Notes: a model not told the origin generated them from the letters alone. 64,000 bases of DNA from Chryseobacterium gleum (GCF_900636535.1 NZ_LR134289.1:5233501-5297500); one strand, 5' to 3'. Counted from the first letter of the stretch, positions 18,288-27,893 are shown. Translations and numbers: made by a program.

Positions 18288-18420
18288 GTAGTAAATTTTG
18301 ATCTTTTAATTTTTTCTCATGAAGATATATATGTCGTCTATTGTTTTTTTTATTATATTTGTAAAATAGGTTACAGATAATGTAACTTTGCGATACTTCA
18401 AAGAATAATAGAAGCTATTG

Positions 18421-18568
18421 CTTAGAATCTCGATTCGAAAACTGGTAATTTTTAACATGCGAGACGATAAGTATTAAGCTCACGACCTAGGCGTGGGCTC
18501 TCTTATCTGCATGTAAGGTATACCAGTACCCCGAATCGGATAATGTAGAGTCTCACGCTGTTTTTTTC
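18421..18568. other. Nested long-stem RNA or DNA structure upstream of susC
   Basis: Five nested complementary segments form one long interrupted hairpin: 18431-18437/18532-18538 (CGATTCG/CGAATCG), 18441-18447/18521-18527 (ACTGGTA/TACCAGT), 18455-18460/18509-18514 (ACATGC/GCATGT), 18466-18471/18502-18507 (GATAAG/CTTATC) and 18478-18484/18492-18498 (GCTCACG/CGTGGGC, one G-U pair), with ACCTAGG as terminal loop. A T-run (18561-18567) follows. This order cannot be chance alone. It could be a small RNA, a cis-regulatory leader, or an extruding DNA hairpin of a mobile element. It does not look like tmRNA, 6S, SRP or RNase P RNA. Confidence 0.55.
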
Positions 18569-18848
18569 TCAATGCTGTCCGCTCTTTTCTACATAACAAT
18601 TCTAAGCCCGCTTCCTAAACATAGTATCAGACTACACGATACAATAGGAATGTACAACCTATTGCGGCTTTAAAAAGCTTACACGGGAACACAGATTTCA
18701 TTCATATTAAATTCTTTCCGGTGCCTTACGGTCACTGCTTACAGAACCTCACCAGTCCTTTTTCATACCAAGGGCATCAGGAAAGTCTTTATCTAAAAAA
18801 TGAATCAAAAAAACTACTCAACTTAAAATCAGAAGAAAGAAAAAAGCC
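18569..18848. other. Gene-free leader region of susC
   Basis: No credible gene. It has further small inverted repeats: GTATC/GATAC and CAATAGG/CCTATTG (18642-18664). The region has more G and C than the intergenic DNA around it, as expected for a transcribed, structured leader. Confidence 0.4.
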
Positions 18849-18881
18849 CTTTCCCATGCAGTTTGGAGACCAACGGGAAAG
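18849..18881 (+). promoter_or_regulatory. Strong hairpin 50 bp before susC
   Basis: Perfect 7-bp outer stem CTTTCCC/GGGAAAG with an inner TTGG-AGA-CCAA stem. No T-run follows, so it is not a standard terminator. It could affect stability or translation of the susC messenger. Confidence 0.4.
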
Positions 18882-18930
18882 AGCGTAGTTCAGTAATTAA
18901 TCTTTAAAAATTAAAAACCTTTACAAATCT

Positions 18931-21924
18931 ATGAAAAATTCCTATTACCATATAGGAGGCATTTTCTTTGGGCTCATGTTTACAGCCGTAAGCATTACAA
19001 CAAAAGCCCAGACACGCACCATTTCCGGTACCGTAACTTCATCAGGCAAGCCCCTTTCAGGAGTCGTAATCTCCCAAGAGGGTAGTGACCAAGTAACGAT
19101 AACCGCTAATAACGGAACCTACGCATTACAGGTTTCAGCAGAAAATACTATCCTATTGTTCAGACACCCTGATTATGCTGAAGAAAAATTTACAATCACT
19201 AATCAGACCGTCGTTAATATCAGCTTAGAACAAAAAGTAAAGGGAATCGAAGAAGTTATTCTCAACGCTGGCTACTACAAGGTTAAAGACAAAGAAAGAA
19301 CCGGTAGTATTGCCAAAGTTTCAGCAAAAGATATAGAAAATCAGCCTGTCTCCAATGTCCTGTCAGCAGCACAGGGAAGAATGGCAGGAGTCAGTATCAC
19401 CCAGAATTCAGGAACTCCCGGAGGTGGATTTGATATTCAGATCAGAGGAAGAAACAGCCTTCGGACCCGAAGCAATTCCGTAATCGATGGTAATCAGCCG
19501 CTCTATATTATTGATGGTGTTCCGGTGGGTACGGGAATGAGTTCCTCCTATGCCGGAAGTATCCTTCTCAATGCAGACATCAATCCGCTGAACAGCATCA
19601 ATCCTAACGATATTGAAAGTTTCGAGATCCTCAAAGATGCGGACGCTACTGCCATCTATGGTTCAAGAGGTGCTAATGGAGTAGTGCTGGTGACCACCAA
19701 AAAAGGGAAAAAGGGAAAGGTAAAACTGACCCTGAACTCTTCCTATGGTCTGAGCCATGGTATTTCAAACCTTAAAATGATGAATACTGCTCAGTATCTA
19801 GATATGAGAAAGCAGGCATTTGCCAACAGCAATGTCTCTGTCTATCCTGCTAACGCCTACGACATTAACGGAACCTGGGATTCCAACCGTTATACAGATT
19901 GGAGAAAGGAACTGATTGGTCATTATGCGGCTTTGTCAAATACCCAGCTTTCACTTAGTGGAGGAAGTGAAAATACCAATTTCCTGCTCAGTCTCGGTCA
20001 TAATGAACAAACCACGGTGTTTGGCAGGGATTTCAGGTACAGAACCAATACCGTTTCAGGAAATATCAGCCACAGATCTGCTGATCGAAAATTCAGTTTC
20101 AACTCATCCAATATTTTTACCGCAACAGACAATAATCTGATTAGCTCTGATGCGACAAGACAATCGTATATTCTGGCTCCCAATGCACCCGCTCTTTATG
20201 ATTCGGAAGGTAACCTTAACTGGGAAAACAATACGTTTACGAATCCCGCAGCGGCTTTTGAGAACTCCTATTCCAATAGCAATCTGCAATTCCTTAACAA
20301 CATCAGTATGGAGTATGAAGCTTTTGACAACTTTAAGCTCAAACTCAATGGAGGTTTAACCTATCAGACTTTTGAAGAATGGTCACTTCGTCCGAGTACG
20401 GCGTATAGCCCTTCTGCTGGAGCAACACCTCTCAATTCCATGTCTTCAAAATCCAACCAGAATAGACTGTCTATGGTGATAGAACCCCAGATAAGCTGGA
20501 TGTACAGAGCAGGTAAACATAAATTTGATGTACTGATGGGAGGTACCTATCAGAGAGATGTTTCAGACCGAGGTGAAATTCAGGGATCCGGTTTTGAGAG
20601 TAATGCCTTTATCTATAATATAGGTGCTGCAATCAATAAAGTCGTCCTTGACCAGATCAGTACAGAATACCGATACGGTGCTTTTTTCGGCAGAATGAAC
20701 TATCAGTACGATAAAAAGTATATTCTTAATCTTACGGGAAGAAGAGACGGCAGCAGCAGATTTGGTCCCAATAATAAATATGCAATGTTTGGTGCTGTTG
20801 GGGCCGCATGGTTGTTTTCGGAAGAAGATTTTATGAAGAACATCTCATGGCTCAGTTTTGGAAAGCTGAGAGGAAGTTATGGTTCATCGGGAAGTGATAA
20901 TATCGGGGATTACCAATACCTTGATACCTTTGCTACGGCTAATCTCATCTATAATGGCAGCACCGGCCTGGCTCCAACAAAACTCTACAATCCTGATTTC
21001 AGCTGGGAAAGAACCATCAAAACAGAAGCTGCTCTTGAACTTGGATTGTTCAACAACAGGCTTAACCTAAGTGCTGCCTATTACCGAAACCGCTCTGGAA
21101 ATCAACTGGTAGGCTATCAGCTTTCCTCAGTAACGGGATTCAGCAGTGTACTGGCCAATCTGGATGCTGTTATTCAGAATACAGGATTTGAATTTGAGGC
21201 CAGCGGAGAAATTATCGATAAGGGAAATTTTTCATGGAAAAGTTCTTTCAATATAACCATTCCCCGAAACAAGCTGATTTCCTTTCCTGGACTTGAAGGT
21301 TCATCTTATGCCAATACTTATGTGATCGGACAGCCTGTTAACATTGTTAAACTCTACCAGCTTCAGGGAGTAAATCCCACTACCTTGGTCTATGATTTTA
21401 CCGATTTCAATGGCGACGGAAAGATCGCATCACCGGATGACAGGCAGGTGATCAGAAATCTTGGACAGCAGTTTTACGGAGGACTAAGCAATGAATTACG
21501 CTACCGAAACTGGAACTTTTCATTTTTGTTGCAGTTTGTAAAGCAGCAGAGCCGGAACTATAACTCGGCAATGTCTTCTCCGGGGATTATGGCGAATCTC
21601 CCAGTGGAGGCATTGAATGTATGGTCGCCTTCGAATCCCAATGGCCTTTATATGCCGTACCGCTCTACGTCAAATTCTTCGCACAGCCTTTTTCAAAATA
21701 GTGATGCCAGTGTTTCTGATGCTTCATTTATAAGGCTTAAGAATGTACAGCTTACCTATCATCTTTCTTTGGATTCAGGTCTTTTCAGGGAAGTCAAGCT
21801 TTATTTTCAGGGGCAGAACCTCTGGACTTGGACGAAGTTCTTTGGAATTGATCCCGAGATGACCTCTTTTGGATTCCTGCCTCCCTTGAAAACTTATTCA
21901 TTGGGCATTCAACTTACGCTGTGA
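18931..21924 (+). CDS. SusC/RagA-family TonB-linked outer membrane protein
   Basis: A 997-aa TonB-dependent porin. It has a signal peptide (MKNSYYHIGGIFFGLMFTAV...TKAQT, cleavage near residue 27), an N-terminal carboxypeptidase-regulatory-like domain (about 30-105), then the plug with the SusC signature: SAAQGRMAGVSITQNSGTPG, the IQIRGRNSLR motif, and LKDADATAIYGSRGANGVVL. The remaining 750 residues are alternating beta strands of the barrel, ending in an aromatic-rich last strand (YSLGIQLTL). It imports a large ligand with its SusD partner. susD follows after 55 bp, and then an S9 peptidase gene, so the ligand may be a peptide. A structured leader region precedes the gene. Confidence 0.93.
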   Translation: MKNSYYHIGGIFFGLMFTAVSITTKAQTRTISGTVTSSGKPLSGVVISQEGSDQVTITANNGTYALQVSAENTILLFRHPDYAEEKFTITNQTVVNISLEQKVKGIEEVILNAGYYKVKDKERTGSIAKVSAKDIENQPVSNVLSAAQGRMAGVSITQNSGTPGGGFDIQIRGRNSLRTRSNSVIDGNQPLYIIDGVPVGTGMSSSYAGSILLNADINPLNSINPNDIESFEILKDADATAIYGSRGANGVVLVTTKKGKKGKVKLTLNSSYGLSHGISNLKMMNTAQYLDMRKQAFANSNVSVYPANAYDINGTWDSNRYTDWRKELIGHYAALSNTQLSLSGGSENTNFLLSLGHNEQTTVFGRDFRYRTNTVSGNISHRSADRKFSFNSSNIFTATDNNLISSDATRQSYILAPNAPALYDSEGNLNWENNTFTNPAAAFENSYSNSNLQFLNNISMEYEAFDNFKLKLNGGLTYQTFEEWSLRPSTAYSPSAGATPLNSMSSKSNQNRLSMVIEPQISWMYRAGKHKFDVLMGGTYQRDVSDRGEIQGSGFESNAFIYNIGAAINKVVLDQISTEYRYGAFFGRMNYQYDKKYILNLTGRRDGSSRFGPNNKYAMFGAVGAAWLFSEEDFMKNISWLSFGKLRGSYGSSGSDNIGDYQYLDTFATANLIYNGSTGLAPTKLYNPDFSWERTIKTEAALELGLFNNRLNLSAAYYRNRSGNQLVGYQLSSVTGFSSVLANLDAVIQNTGFEFEASGEIIDKGNFSWKSSFNITIPRNKLISFPGLEGSSYANTYVIGQPVNIVKLYQLQGVNPTTLVYDFTDFNGDGKIASPDDRQVIRNLGQQFYGGLSNELRYRNWNFSFLLQFVKQQSRNYNSAMSSPGIMANLPVEALNVWSPSNPNGLYMPYRSTSNSSHSLFQNSDASVSDASFIRLKNVQLTYHLSLDSGLFREVKLYFQGQNLWTWTKFFGIDPEMTSFGFLPPLKTYSLGIQLTL

Positions 21925-21979
21925 TGAATGCTTAACGGCAACCAAAGACCATCATATTATTTAACCCAATACAAAAACA

Positions 21980-23356
21980 ATGAAATCAATATTCAATAGT
22001 ATAATAACGGCAGGGCTCATCTATCTGATGAGTACCGCCATATCGTGTGAAAAAATGCTGGAAGTGGATTTGCCTGACAATCAGATGTTGTCAGAAACCG
22101 TCTTCAGTGATACTCAGACTGCCAACGCCGTATTATCTGGACTTTATGCCGGATTGTGGGAATCATCACCTGTTACGGGAGATCAAAGCGGAAGGCTTTT
22201 GGGGCTTTATACTGATGACCTGACCTACTATGCAGTCAATGCCAGTAATGGACTGCCTGAATTATCCAATAATACACAGATTGATTCCAATCAGTTTGTC
22301 AGTTCGTTCTGGAATGCTGCGTATCAGAAAATATATGTCAGCAATTCCATACTCGAAGGGCTGGAAGGAGCAGATCATATTCCGGCAGCTGATAAAGCAA
22401 GGATAAAAGGGGAGACCCTGGTTATCCGATCTTTGCTCTTTTTCTATGTCCAGCAGGTTTATGGAGATATTCCTTTTCCTGTGACCACCAATTATATGAT
22501 CAATCAGAGTATTTCAAAAACATCTTCTGCGGAGGTACTGATGAGAATTGAATCTGATGTGAAGGAAGCTATTGAACTGCTTTCTGATACATACCGAAAT
22601 AATGAACGCATCTATATCAATAAAAAAGCAGCCCAGCTTCTTCTGGGTAAAGTTCAGATGCAGCAGCTGAAATGGAGTGAGGCAGAAGCCACCTTGAAAA
22701 CAGTAGTTCAGAGTCCTCTGTATCAGTTTCAAAATGATATCACGAAAGTCTTTCTTAAAAACGGCAGCCATATTATCTGGCAGCTCAAGCCTAAAAACAA
22801 TGGGGATGCGGTGAGGGAAGCAACTATTTATTATTTTGTTAATGTTGCTCCAACCTCTATGGCACTTTCCGCATCTCTGGTCAGCTCGTTTCACAATGGA
22901 GATCTTAGAAAGCAATACTGGATGGGAACTGTTACGGTAGGGGGCAACACTTGGTACAGAGCGGAAAAATACAAAGCAAGGTCTTCCAACTCCACAGAAA
23001 ACTCCATTGTCTTCAGACTGGAAGAGGCCTATTTACTGTTAGCAGAGGCTCTGGCACAGCAAAATAAAATGTCAGAGGCCCTGCCATTTATTAACCCGAT
23101 CAAACAAAGAGCAGGACAGCCATTGCTAGGCAGTTCTGTTACACAACAGCAGCTTCTTGAGGAAATCCTTAATGAAAACAGAAAAGAGTTTTTTACAGAA
23201 ATGGGACATCGATTTATCGATTTGAAAAGAGCAGGAAAGCTTAATGAATTGCAGCAGACTAAACCCAACTGGAAAGATCAACATAAAGTATGGCCTCTTC
23301 CGCAACAGGAACTGCTGCTCAATCCCCATCTGAATCCTCAAAATTTAGGTTACTAA
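21980..23356 (+). CDS. SusD/RagB-family nutrient-binding lipoprotein
   Basis: A 458-aa lipoprotein with signal sequence and lipobox (STAISC, Cys23), then the start typical of SusD (EKMLEVDLPDN). The TPR-like helical core is seen in repeated patterns, e.g. NAVLSGLYAGLW, IKGETLVIRSLLFFYVQQVYGDIPFP and KKAAQLLLGKVQMQQLKW. The C-terminus has the typical LNENRKEFFTEMGHRFIDLKRAG region and ends in a short PLPQQELLLNPHLNP stretch. It lies on the cell surface as the lid of the SusC transporter. The stop TAA (23354-23356) overlaps the start codon of the S9 peptidase gene by one base, so translation is coupled. Confidence 0.93.
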   Translation: MKSIFNSIITAGLIYLMSTAISCEKMLEVDLPDNQMLSETVFSDTQTANAVLSGLYAGLWESSPVTGDQSGRLLGLYTDDLTYYAVNASNGLPELSNNTQIDSNQFVSSFWNAAYQKIYVSNSILEGLEGADHIPAADKARIKGETLVIRSLLFFYVQQVYGDIPFPVTTNYMINQSISKTSSAEVLMRIESDVKEAIELLSDTYRNNERIYINKKAAQLLLGKVQMQQLKWSEAEATLKTVVQSPLYQFQNDITKVFLKNGSHIIWQLKPKNNGDAVREATIYYFVNVAPTSMALSASLVSSFHNGDLRKQYWMGTVTVGGNTWYRAEKYKARSSNSTENSIVFRLEEAYLLLAEALAQQNKMSEALPFINPIKQRAGQPLLGSSVTQQQLLEEILNENRKEFFTEMGHRFIDLKRAGKLNELQQTKPNWKDQHKVWPLPQQELLLNPHLNPQNLGY

Positions 23357-25842
23357 TGAGAGTGTATTGTTTAATTATTCTGCTGTTTTCTTCGCATTGC
23401 TTTAATGCACAGAGGTCGATTAAGGAATTGGACCAGTGGATGTCGCGTTTCTCAACGATGATAGGTCAGATGAAGGTATCTGAAGATCAGAGATTCGTTT
23501 TGGTGACTAAAATGTACGCGAATAATTCTGATTCAGTTCTTGTGTTTGACCGCCAATCAGCAGTCATTCCATCCGATACCATTTTAAAAAAGAGCAACAT
23601 CAGTTTTCTGAACAATTATACGGTCTTTGCTTCAGGACCGGGTAGGGCTGAATTAATTGAGCTGAAGTCCAAAAAAAGAGAGATTTATGATAGTGTACAG
23701 CGATGCAATGTCAATGAAACCCTGAAGCAATATGTCATATTGGGTACTGATAAAAACCTGAAAATCTATAATGCCAAAGGAAAAGTGCTTCACCATGAGG
23801 CGGGAACATTGAACTATACTATTTCGGAGCAGGGACAGGTTTATATTCTTGCTGAAAGTGGAAGATTTCATCAAATATTGAATTGGAATGGAAGCACTAT
23901 GAAATTGCTTTATTCCACTGCAACTAACATTGTTGCGATGGATCTTTTAGAATCAGAGAGATTTATTGTTGTAAAAGAAAAAATAGATCCCAATGGAAAG
24001 ATCAGGATCAGATTGTTAAGAGTATCAGACGGGCAGCTGTTTCATAACAACCGGATCAGTCTAGGAGAAGCCCAAAATATGAAATTAACTGAAGCAGGTC
24101 ATTCTGAAACTTTTTTGATTGATATTTCCGTCAGGAACCTCCCTGAGAAAAGTGGAAAACTTGAAATATGGTATGGAGGAGACAAATATCTGCGCAATAA
24201 GGACCAAGTGCTGATTGAGCATCAGTATATGGTATGGAATGTTAAAAATAATCAAGTTCATTCTATCCCTCCCAAATCAATGCAGGTTTATATAGCGACA
24301 GACCATCCACGTTATTTTTGGAGTTATAATGCCAGGGAGGACAATGATTACCGTGGATTTAGAAGCCTGAATGTATATCGATATGATCTTTTGGAAAACA
24401 AATCTGAACTTGTTTTTGAGAACGCTTCAGAAATGGTCATAGGAAAGGACGGTCGTTACACCATTGGATTTCTGATGTATAAGAATCAATGGATGGTCTA
24501 CGATCATCTGTTAAAGCAGACAAAAATGATCGATTATAATGGAACATTAAGCTATCCTATCTTTATGCCTGATGGCAGTTTGCTCTTTACGGCAGGAGAC
24601 CGACTGATCAATTATCACCTGGAAACATGTGTGTTAAAAACAGCATTTAAACAAGAGAACAGCAAAATCAGCTTTTATGAATACAGTGGAAAAATGATTC
24701 ATCAGATGGAATCTTTTAAGATAACACAACGAACTATTGAAATGTCACAGCCGTTGATGCTGCATATCAGGAGAGAAGATCATAATGATTCCGGATATTA
24801 TTCTTTTTATAAAGGTAAGCTCAAAGAAATAATGACGTACAGCAGCAACAGGATTAAAATGTTCTCGCAACAGGACAAGCATGATTTAATGTATTCGATT
24901 GAAGAAAACTACAACATGTCTCCACGGTTGTACAGCAAAAGCAAGTCATCAGGTCAAAAGAAGGTACTTTATACAACCAACCTTCATGATAAAGAAGCGA
25001 TAGATCTGCAACAGGATGTTATTTCATACACCAACAGTGAAGGTAAGTATCTGAAAGGAGTTCTGTATTATCCCATGAAATTCGACAAGACAAAAAAATA
25101 TCCTTTGGTGGTACAGGTATACAGTATTCAGCATGATGAGTTCAACAAATACCTGTATCCCGCCTGGGGACCCAGTGGATTCAATATTCGACTGCTTCTT
25201 GAGAACGGTTATATGGTTTTTCAACCGGACATTGTTTCAGATAACAGGGGGCCGGGAATTTCGGCACTTGATTGTGTTCATTCCGGACTGGATGCGATTC
25301 AAGGAAATTTAAATATTGACTTCAGGCGTATGGGTTTGACAGGACACTCATTTGGTGGTTATGAGACCAATTTTATTGCTACCCATTCAGAAAGGTTCGC
25401 AGCCTATGTCTCGGGGGCAGGTCTTAGTGATATTATGAATACTTACTTTTCATTTAATGAACTGTTTAAAATAGCAGACTATTCAAGATTTGAAACAGGG
25501 CAGTTTTCAATGGGAGTTCCTTTTTCAGAGGATAAGGACCTGTATTATAAAAATAATCCCATCAATTTTATTGAGAAAGTCAACGCACCTGTATTGCTTT
25601 GGGCAGGTAAGAAAGATACGAATATTCCGCCAACGCAAACCATGAGCTTTTATATGGGATTATTAAGAAACAGAAAAAAGGTGGTGGCACTAATGTATGC
25701 AGATCAGGAACACACTTTCAAGAAAAGTTCCGAAGACATCAGGGATCTTAATACTAAAATCTTGGAATGGTGGGACTATCACCTGAAAAGCTGGAAAGAT
25801 ATAGGATGGATCGATAAAGAAATGAAAAGGGACGCAGAATAG
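23356..25842 (+). CDS. Secreted S9 (prolyl oligopeptidase-type) serine peptidase
   Basis: An 828-aa protein with a signal peptide (MRVYCLIILLFSSHCFNAQ). I chose the ATG at 23356, which overlaps the susD stop, because the frame upstream lies inside susD and the signal peptide begins here. The N-terminal 550 residues look like a beta-propeller. The C-terminal alpha/beta hydrolase domain has Ser665 in GHSFGGY, Asp754 in AGKKDTN and His786 in DQEHTF. S9 peptidases cut short peptides, often after Pro, Ala or acidic residues. Coupling to susCD suggests that peptides brought in by the porin are digested in the periplasm. A hairpin overlaps the stop codon. Confidence 0.9.
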   Translation: MRVYCLIILLFSSHCFNAQRSIKELDQWMSRFSTMIGQMKVSEDQRFVLVTKMYANNSDSVLVFDRQSAVIPSDTILKKSNISFLNNYTVFASGPGRAELIELKSKKREIYDSVQRCNVNETLKQYVILGTDKNLKIYNAKGKVLHHEAGTLNYTISEQGQVYILAESGRFHQILNWNGSTMKLLYSTATNIVAMDLLESERFIVVKEKIDPNGKIRIRLLRVSDGQLFHNNRISLGEAQNMKLTEAGHSETFLIDISVRNLPEKSGKLEIWYGGDKYLRNKDQVLIEHQYMVWNVKNNQVHSIPPKSMQVYIATDHPRYFWSYNAREDNDYRGFRSLNVYRYDLLENKSELVFENASEMVIGKDGRYTIGFLMYKNQWMVYDHLLKQTKMIDYNGTLSYPIFMPDGSLLFTAGDRLINYHLETCVLKTAFKQENSKISFYEYSGKMIHQMESFKITQRTIEMSQPLMLHIRREDHNDSGYYSFYKGKLKEIMTYSSNRIKMFSQQDKHDLMYSIEENYNMSPRLYSKSKSSGQKKVLYTTNLHDKEAIDLQQDVISYTNSEGKYLKGVLYYPMKFDKTKKYPLVVQVYSIQHDEFNKYLYPAWGPSGFNIRLLLENGYMVFQPDIVSDNRGPGISALDCVHSGLDAIQGNLNIDFRRMGLTGHSFGGYETNFIATHSERFAAYVSGAGLSDIMNTYFSFNELFKIADYSRFETGQFSMGVPFSEDKDLYYKNNPINFIEKVNAPVLLWAGKKDTNIPPTQTMSFYMGLLRNRKKVVALMYADQEHTFKKSSEDIRDLNTKILEWWDYHLKSWKDIGWIDKEMKRDAE

Positions 25843-25849
25843 CGTCCCT
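25828..25849. terminator. Hairpin at the end of the S9 peptidase gene
   Basis: Stem AGGGACGC/GCGTCCCT (8 bp) with an AGAATA loop that contains the first bases of the TAG stop codon. It lies between two convergent operons and can serve both, although the T-run is weak (CATTTAATT). Confidence 0.65.
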
Positions 25850-25876
25850 CATTTAATTAATACTTTATACAATGCA

Positions 25877-26149
25877 CTAAGGAATTTTATAAAGCGGTGT
25901 TCCACACATCGTGCCTGAACCAATTCTATGCAGTTCAACGCTGGTATCCAGTGCCCATTCACAGACATCACCGGAAACGATATTGCTGCATTCCTGATCA
26001 GCATCCTCACATTGGAACTGACCACCACCTAAGCTAACAATTCTGTAAGCCGGCTCTAAAGCTCGTGTACTCTTCTTTGCCACCATGGTGGCAAAAGCTG
26101 ACCCTGTTCCCAGTGCTACCAGGATGACAGGAAAAAGAATTTTTTTCAT
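25877..26149 (-). CDS. DUF6520-like small secreted Cys-containing protein
   Basis: A 90-aa protein, starting at MKKILFPVIL (26149). The in-frame upstream ATG at 26188 overlaps the end of the MauE-like gene and gives an odd N-terminus. A signal peptide ends near GSAFA (residue 19), as in DUF6520 proteins, followed by TMVAKKS and a short domain with four cysteines (QCEDADQEC, DVCEW, MCGTP). DUF6520 proteins are small exported proteins of unknown role, typical of flavobacteria. It is the last gene of a minus-strand operon after the MauE-like gene, whose redox domain may act on these cysteines. Its real partner is inferred only from context. Confidence 0.75.
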   Translation of the reverse strand: MKKILFPVILVALGTGSAFATMVAKKSTRALEPAYRIVSLGGGQFQCEDADQECSNIVSGDVCEWALDTSVELHRIGSGTMCGTPLYKIP

Positions 26150-26174
26150 AATAAAAAAATATTTGATTTGCTGC

Positions 26175-27695
26175 CTACTCTGAAACACGGTTTTCGGCTT
26201 CCCCGTTTTTAAAATGTTTTTTCAGGGGCTGGGTAAGTTTATATTGTACCAGCTGATTTCCAATAATTGCGTACAAATGCTCATCGGTAATTCTAAAATC
26301 TGACATGGTATTATTTTTAATATTGTCGATGTACATGCTGCCAATATATTCCTGAGATTCGGTATTATAGATGTCAATAACTTTGCTTTCCTTCCATCTG
26401 CTTAAAGATTCATGTCTTCCTCTTAATTGAGCAGGGTTAAATAACAGACCTCTGTATACGATCGCATGCCCATTAACTTTTAGTGCAGGTTTAGACATTT
26501 TAGATTTTCCATTGGATAGCGATGTTACTTTAATCTGTGCGATTTTAGTCGTATCAATAGTTCTCCATCTGTGAATAAGCTGCATTGAATGGTTCATGAC
26601 AAGAAACTGGTTTCTGTAACTGTAGATATAGCTGACAGTCGGTCTTATAGGATCAGATGAAAGATAGCCGTCAGAATCAAAAAAACCATCCAACTGCTTT
26701 TCAAGTAAATCAGGATGCAGTGTCACCTGATTTTTGCCATTGTGATTGATTAAAATAGTTCCCAGCGTTAAATTCCTGGTTTGAGATGAGAGGGTGCGAA
26801 TGGCAATTTTATTACTGTCAATAATTTCAAGCTGGCTAAAGAATGCATCATTAAAACTGATTACTTTGCTTTGTGTATCACCTAATTTACCTTTGAATAT
26901 GATGGGTACATTTCCATCATAGATATAATAATGGTGATCTTTAACTTTAATCTCTATTTTTTTAAATGGATATTTGCTGAGTTCCAGATCAATCTTTGTA
27001 TTTACAGCTTTTTTTAAAAGTGAATCAACTGCTAATAAATTTTGAGGGAGGCTTCGGTTAGCTAAGTAAAGCTCTTCATTTTTAGCACCAGCAAAATAAA
27101 ATGAATGGTTCTCCAGATCCATACTTTTTACTTTTAAAATAGGATGCATCAGAAACCTTCTTGTAAAATTGTTTTCCTGTTTTATAATGTATTCTGACTT
27201 AAAAAACAAAACAATGACAAGAATACAACTCAAAATATTGGAAATTCCTAAGATCAATGCTGTTTTACGGTAAGTCTTATGATTTGCTCTTCCCATGATG
27301 AGAACAGATAGACCTCCTATAGCTACACAAAGAATATTAAAAATCAGATGTTCAGTCCATCCCATTTTTTCCAAGATCCCTCCACAGGAACAAGGAACAA
27401 AGTCACTGTAATTTAGAATGAGAAATATATAGATCGTAAATGCTGACATTAAGGCAGTTGATAAATATAATCCGATTAATCTCCTGCTTGGAAAAGTTAA
27501 TAATAGTACAATAATTAATTCTACAATAATAACAGCATAAGAAATAATACCTGCATAAGCACTTAGTAAAGGTGACTGAGCAATCTGTACTTGAAAGTTT
27601 TCAAAATCGAGCAATTTGCTCACACTTGCATACACAAACAACAGAATAAAAAAGCAGGAAACAGTTTTGATAAAGATATTTTGTACGTTTTTCAT
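26175..27695 (-). CDS. MauE/DoxX-like redox membrane protein with large periplasmic C-terminal domain
   Basis: A 506-aa protein. The N-terminal 170 residues have five hydrophobic segments of the MauE type (e.g. KTVSCFFILLFVYASVSKLL with the typical ASVSKLLDF motif, and AVIIVELIIVLLLTF), with a Cys-X-Cys pair in FVPCSCGGILEKMGW. MauE-like proteins are thought to carry electrons for disulfide exchange. The C-terminal 330 residues lie outside and look like beta strands of a propeller (YIYDGNVPIIF, IVYRGLLFNPAQLRGRHE), as seen in related flavobacterial proteins. Its gene stands between the 55-aa gene and the DUF6520 gene, so it may keep their cysteines in the right state. Confidence 0.75.
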   Translation of the reverse strand: MKNVQNIFIKTVSCFFILLFVYASVSKLLDFENFQVQIAQSPLLSAYAGIISYAVIIVELIIVLLLTFPSRRLIGLYLSTALMSAFTIYIFLILNYSDFVPCSCGGILEKMGWTEHLIFNILCVAIGGLSVLIMGRANHKTYRKTALILGISNILSCILVIVLFFKSEYIIKQENNFTRRFLMHPILKVKSMDLENHSFYFAGAKNEELYLANRSLPQNLLAVDSLLKKAVNTKIDLELSKYPFKKIEIKVKDHHYYIYDGNVPIIFKGKLGDTQSKVISFNDAFFSQLEIIDSNKIAIRTLSSQTRNLTLGTILINHNGKNQVTLHPDLLEKQLDGFFDSDGYLSSDPIRPTVSYIYSYRNQFLVMNHSMQLIHRWRTIDTTKIAQIKVTSLSNGKSKMSKPALKVNGHAIVYRGLLFNPAQLRGRHESLSRWKESKVIDIYNTESQEYIGSMYIDNIKNNTMSDFRITDEHLYAIIGNQLVQYKLTQPLKKHFKNGEAENRVSE

Positions 27696-27713
27696 GGTAT
27701 GTCATTATTGGGT

Positions 27714-27881
27714 TTAACAGACCTGAACCAGTCTCCATTTAATCTTCCATCCGCAATATTCAGGCATCCGTTCACCCTTAAAGAGGGTTATAGTTGTTTT
27801 GAAATTCCCCATACTTTCCCAGATGCCACTCTTTGGACATGGTAAGCCTGTAACAACTGTTATGGAGGTATGAGGAATCAT
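27714..27881 (-). CDS. 55-aa protein with 'CPKSGIWE...KGERMPEYCG' pattern
   Basis: A 55-aa reading frame not obvious in longer-ORF searches. It starts MIPHTSITVVTGLPCPKSGI and continues with WESMG, FKKGE-like (TLFKGERMPEY) and CGWKIKWRLVQ. The pattern 'tGxPCPxSGIWE... KGexmPxYxGkxxxWkL' is one I know from small bacterial proteins similar to YjzC-like families, whose function is unknown. Three Cys are present. It lies between the lipoprotein gene and the MauE-like gene in the same operon and strand, with 18-bp spacing to the latter. The conserved pattern makes a chance reading frame unlikely. Confidence 0.6.
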   Translation of the reverse strand: MIPHTSITVVTGLPCPKSGIWESMGNFKTTITLFKGERMPEYCGWKIKWRLVQVC

Positions 27882-27893
27882 ATTTTTTTGTTT

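Noticed and set aside
18421..18568. Structured region as tmRNA, 6S, SRP or RNase P RNA
   Set aside because: None of the typical core sequences (tag frame, GGAA-type SRP loop, RNase P core) was found on either strand. It is listed as unknown structure.
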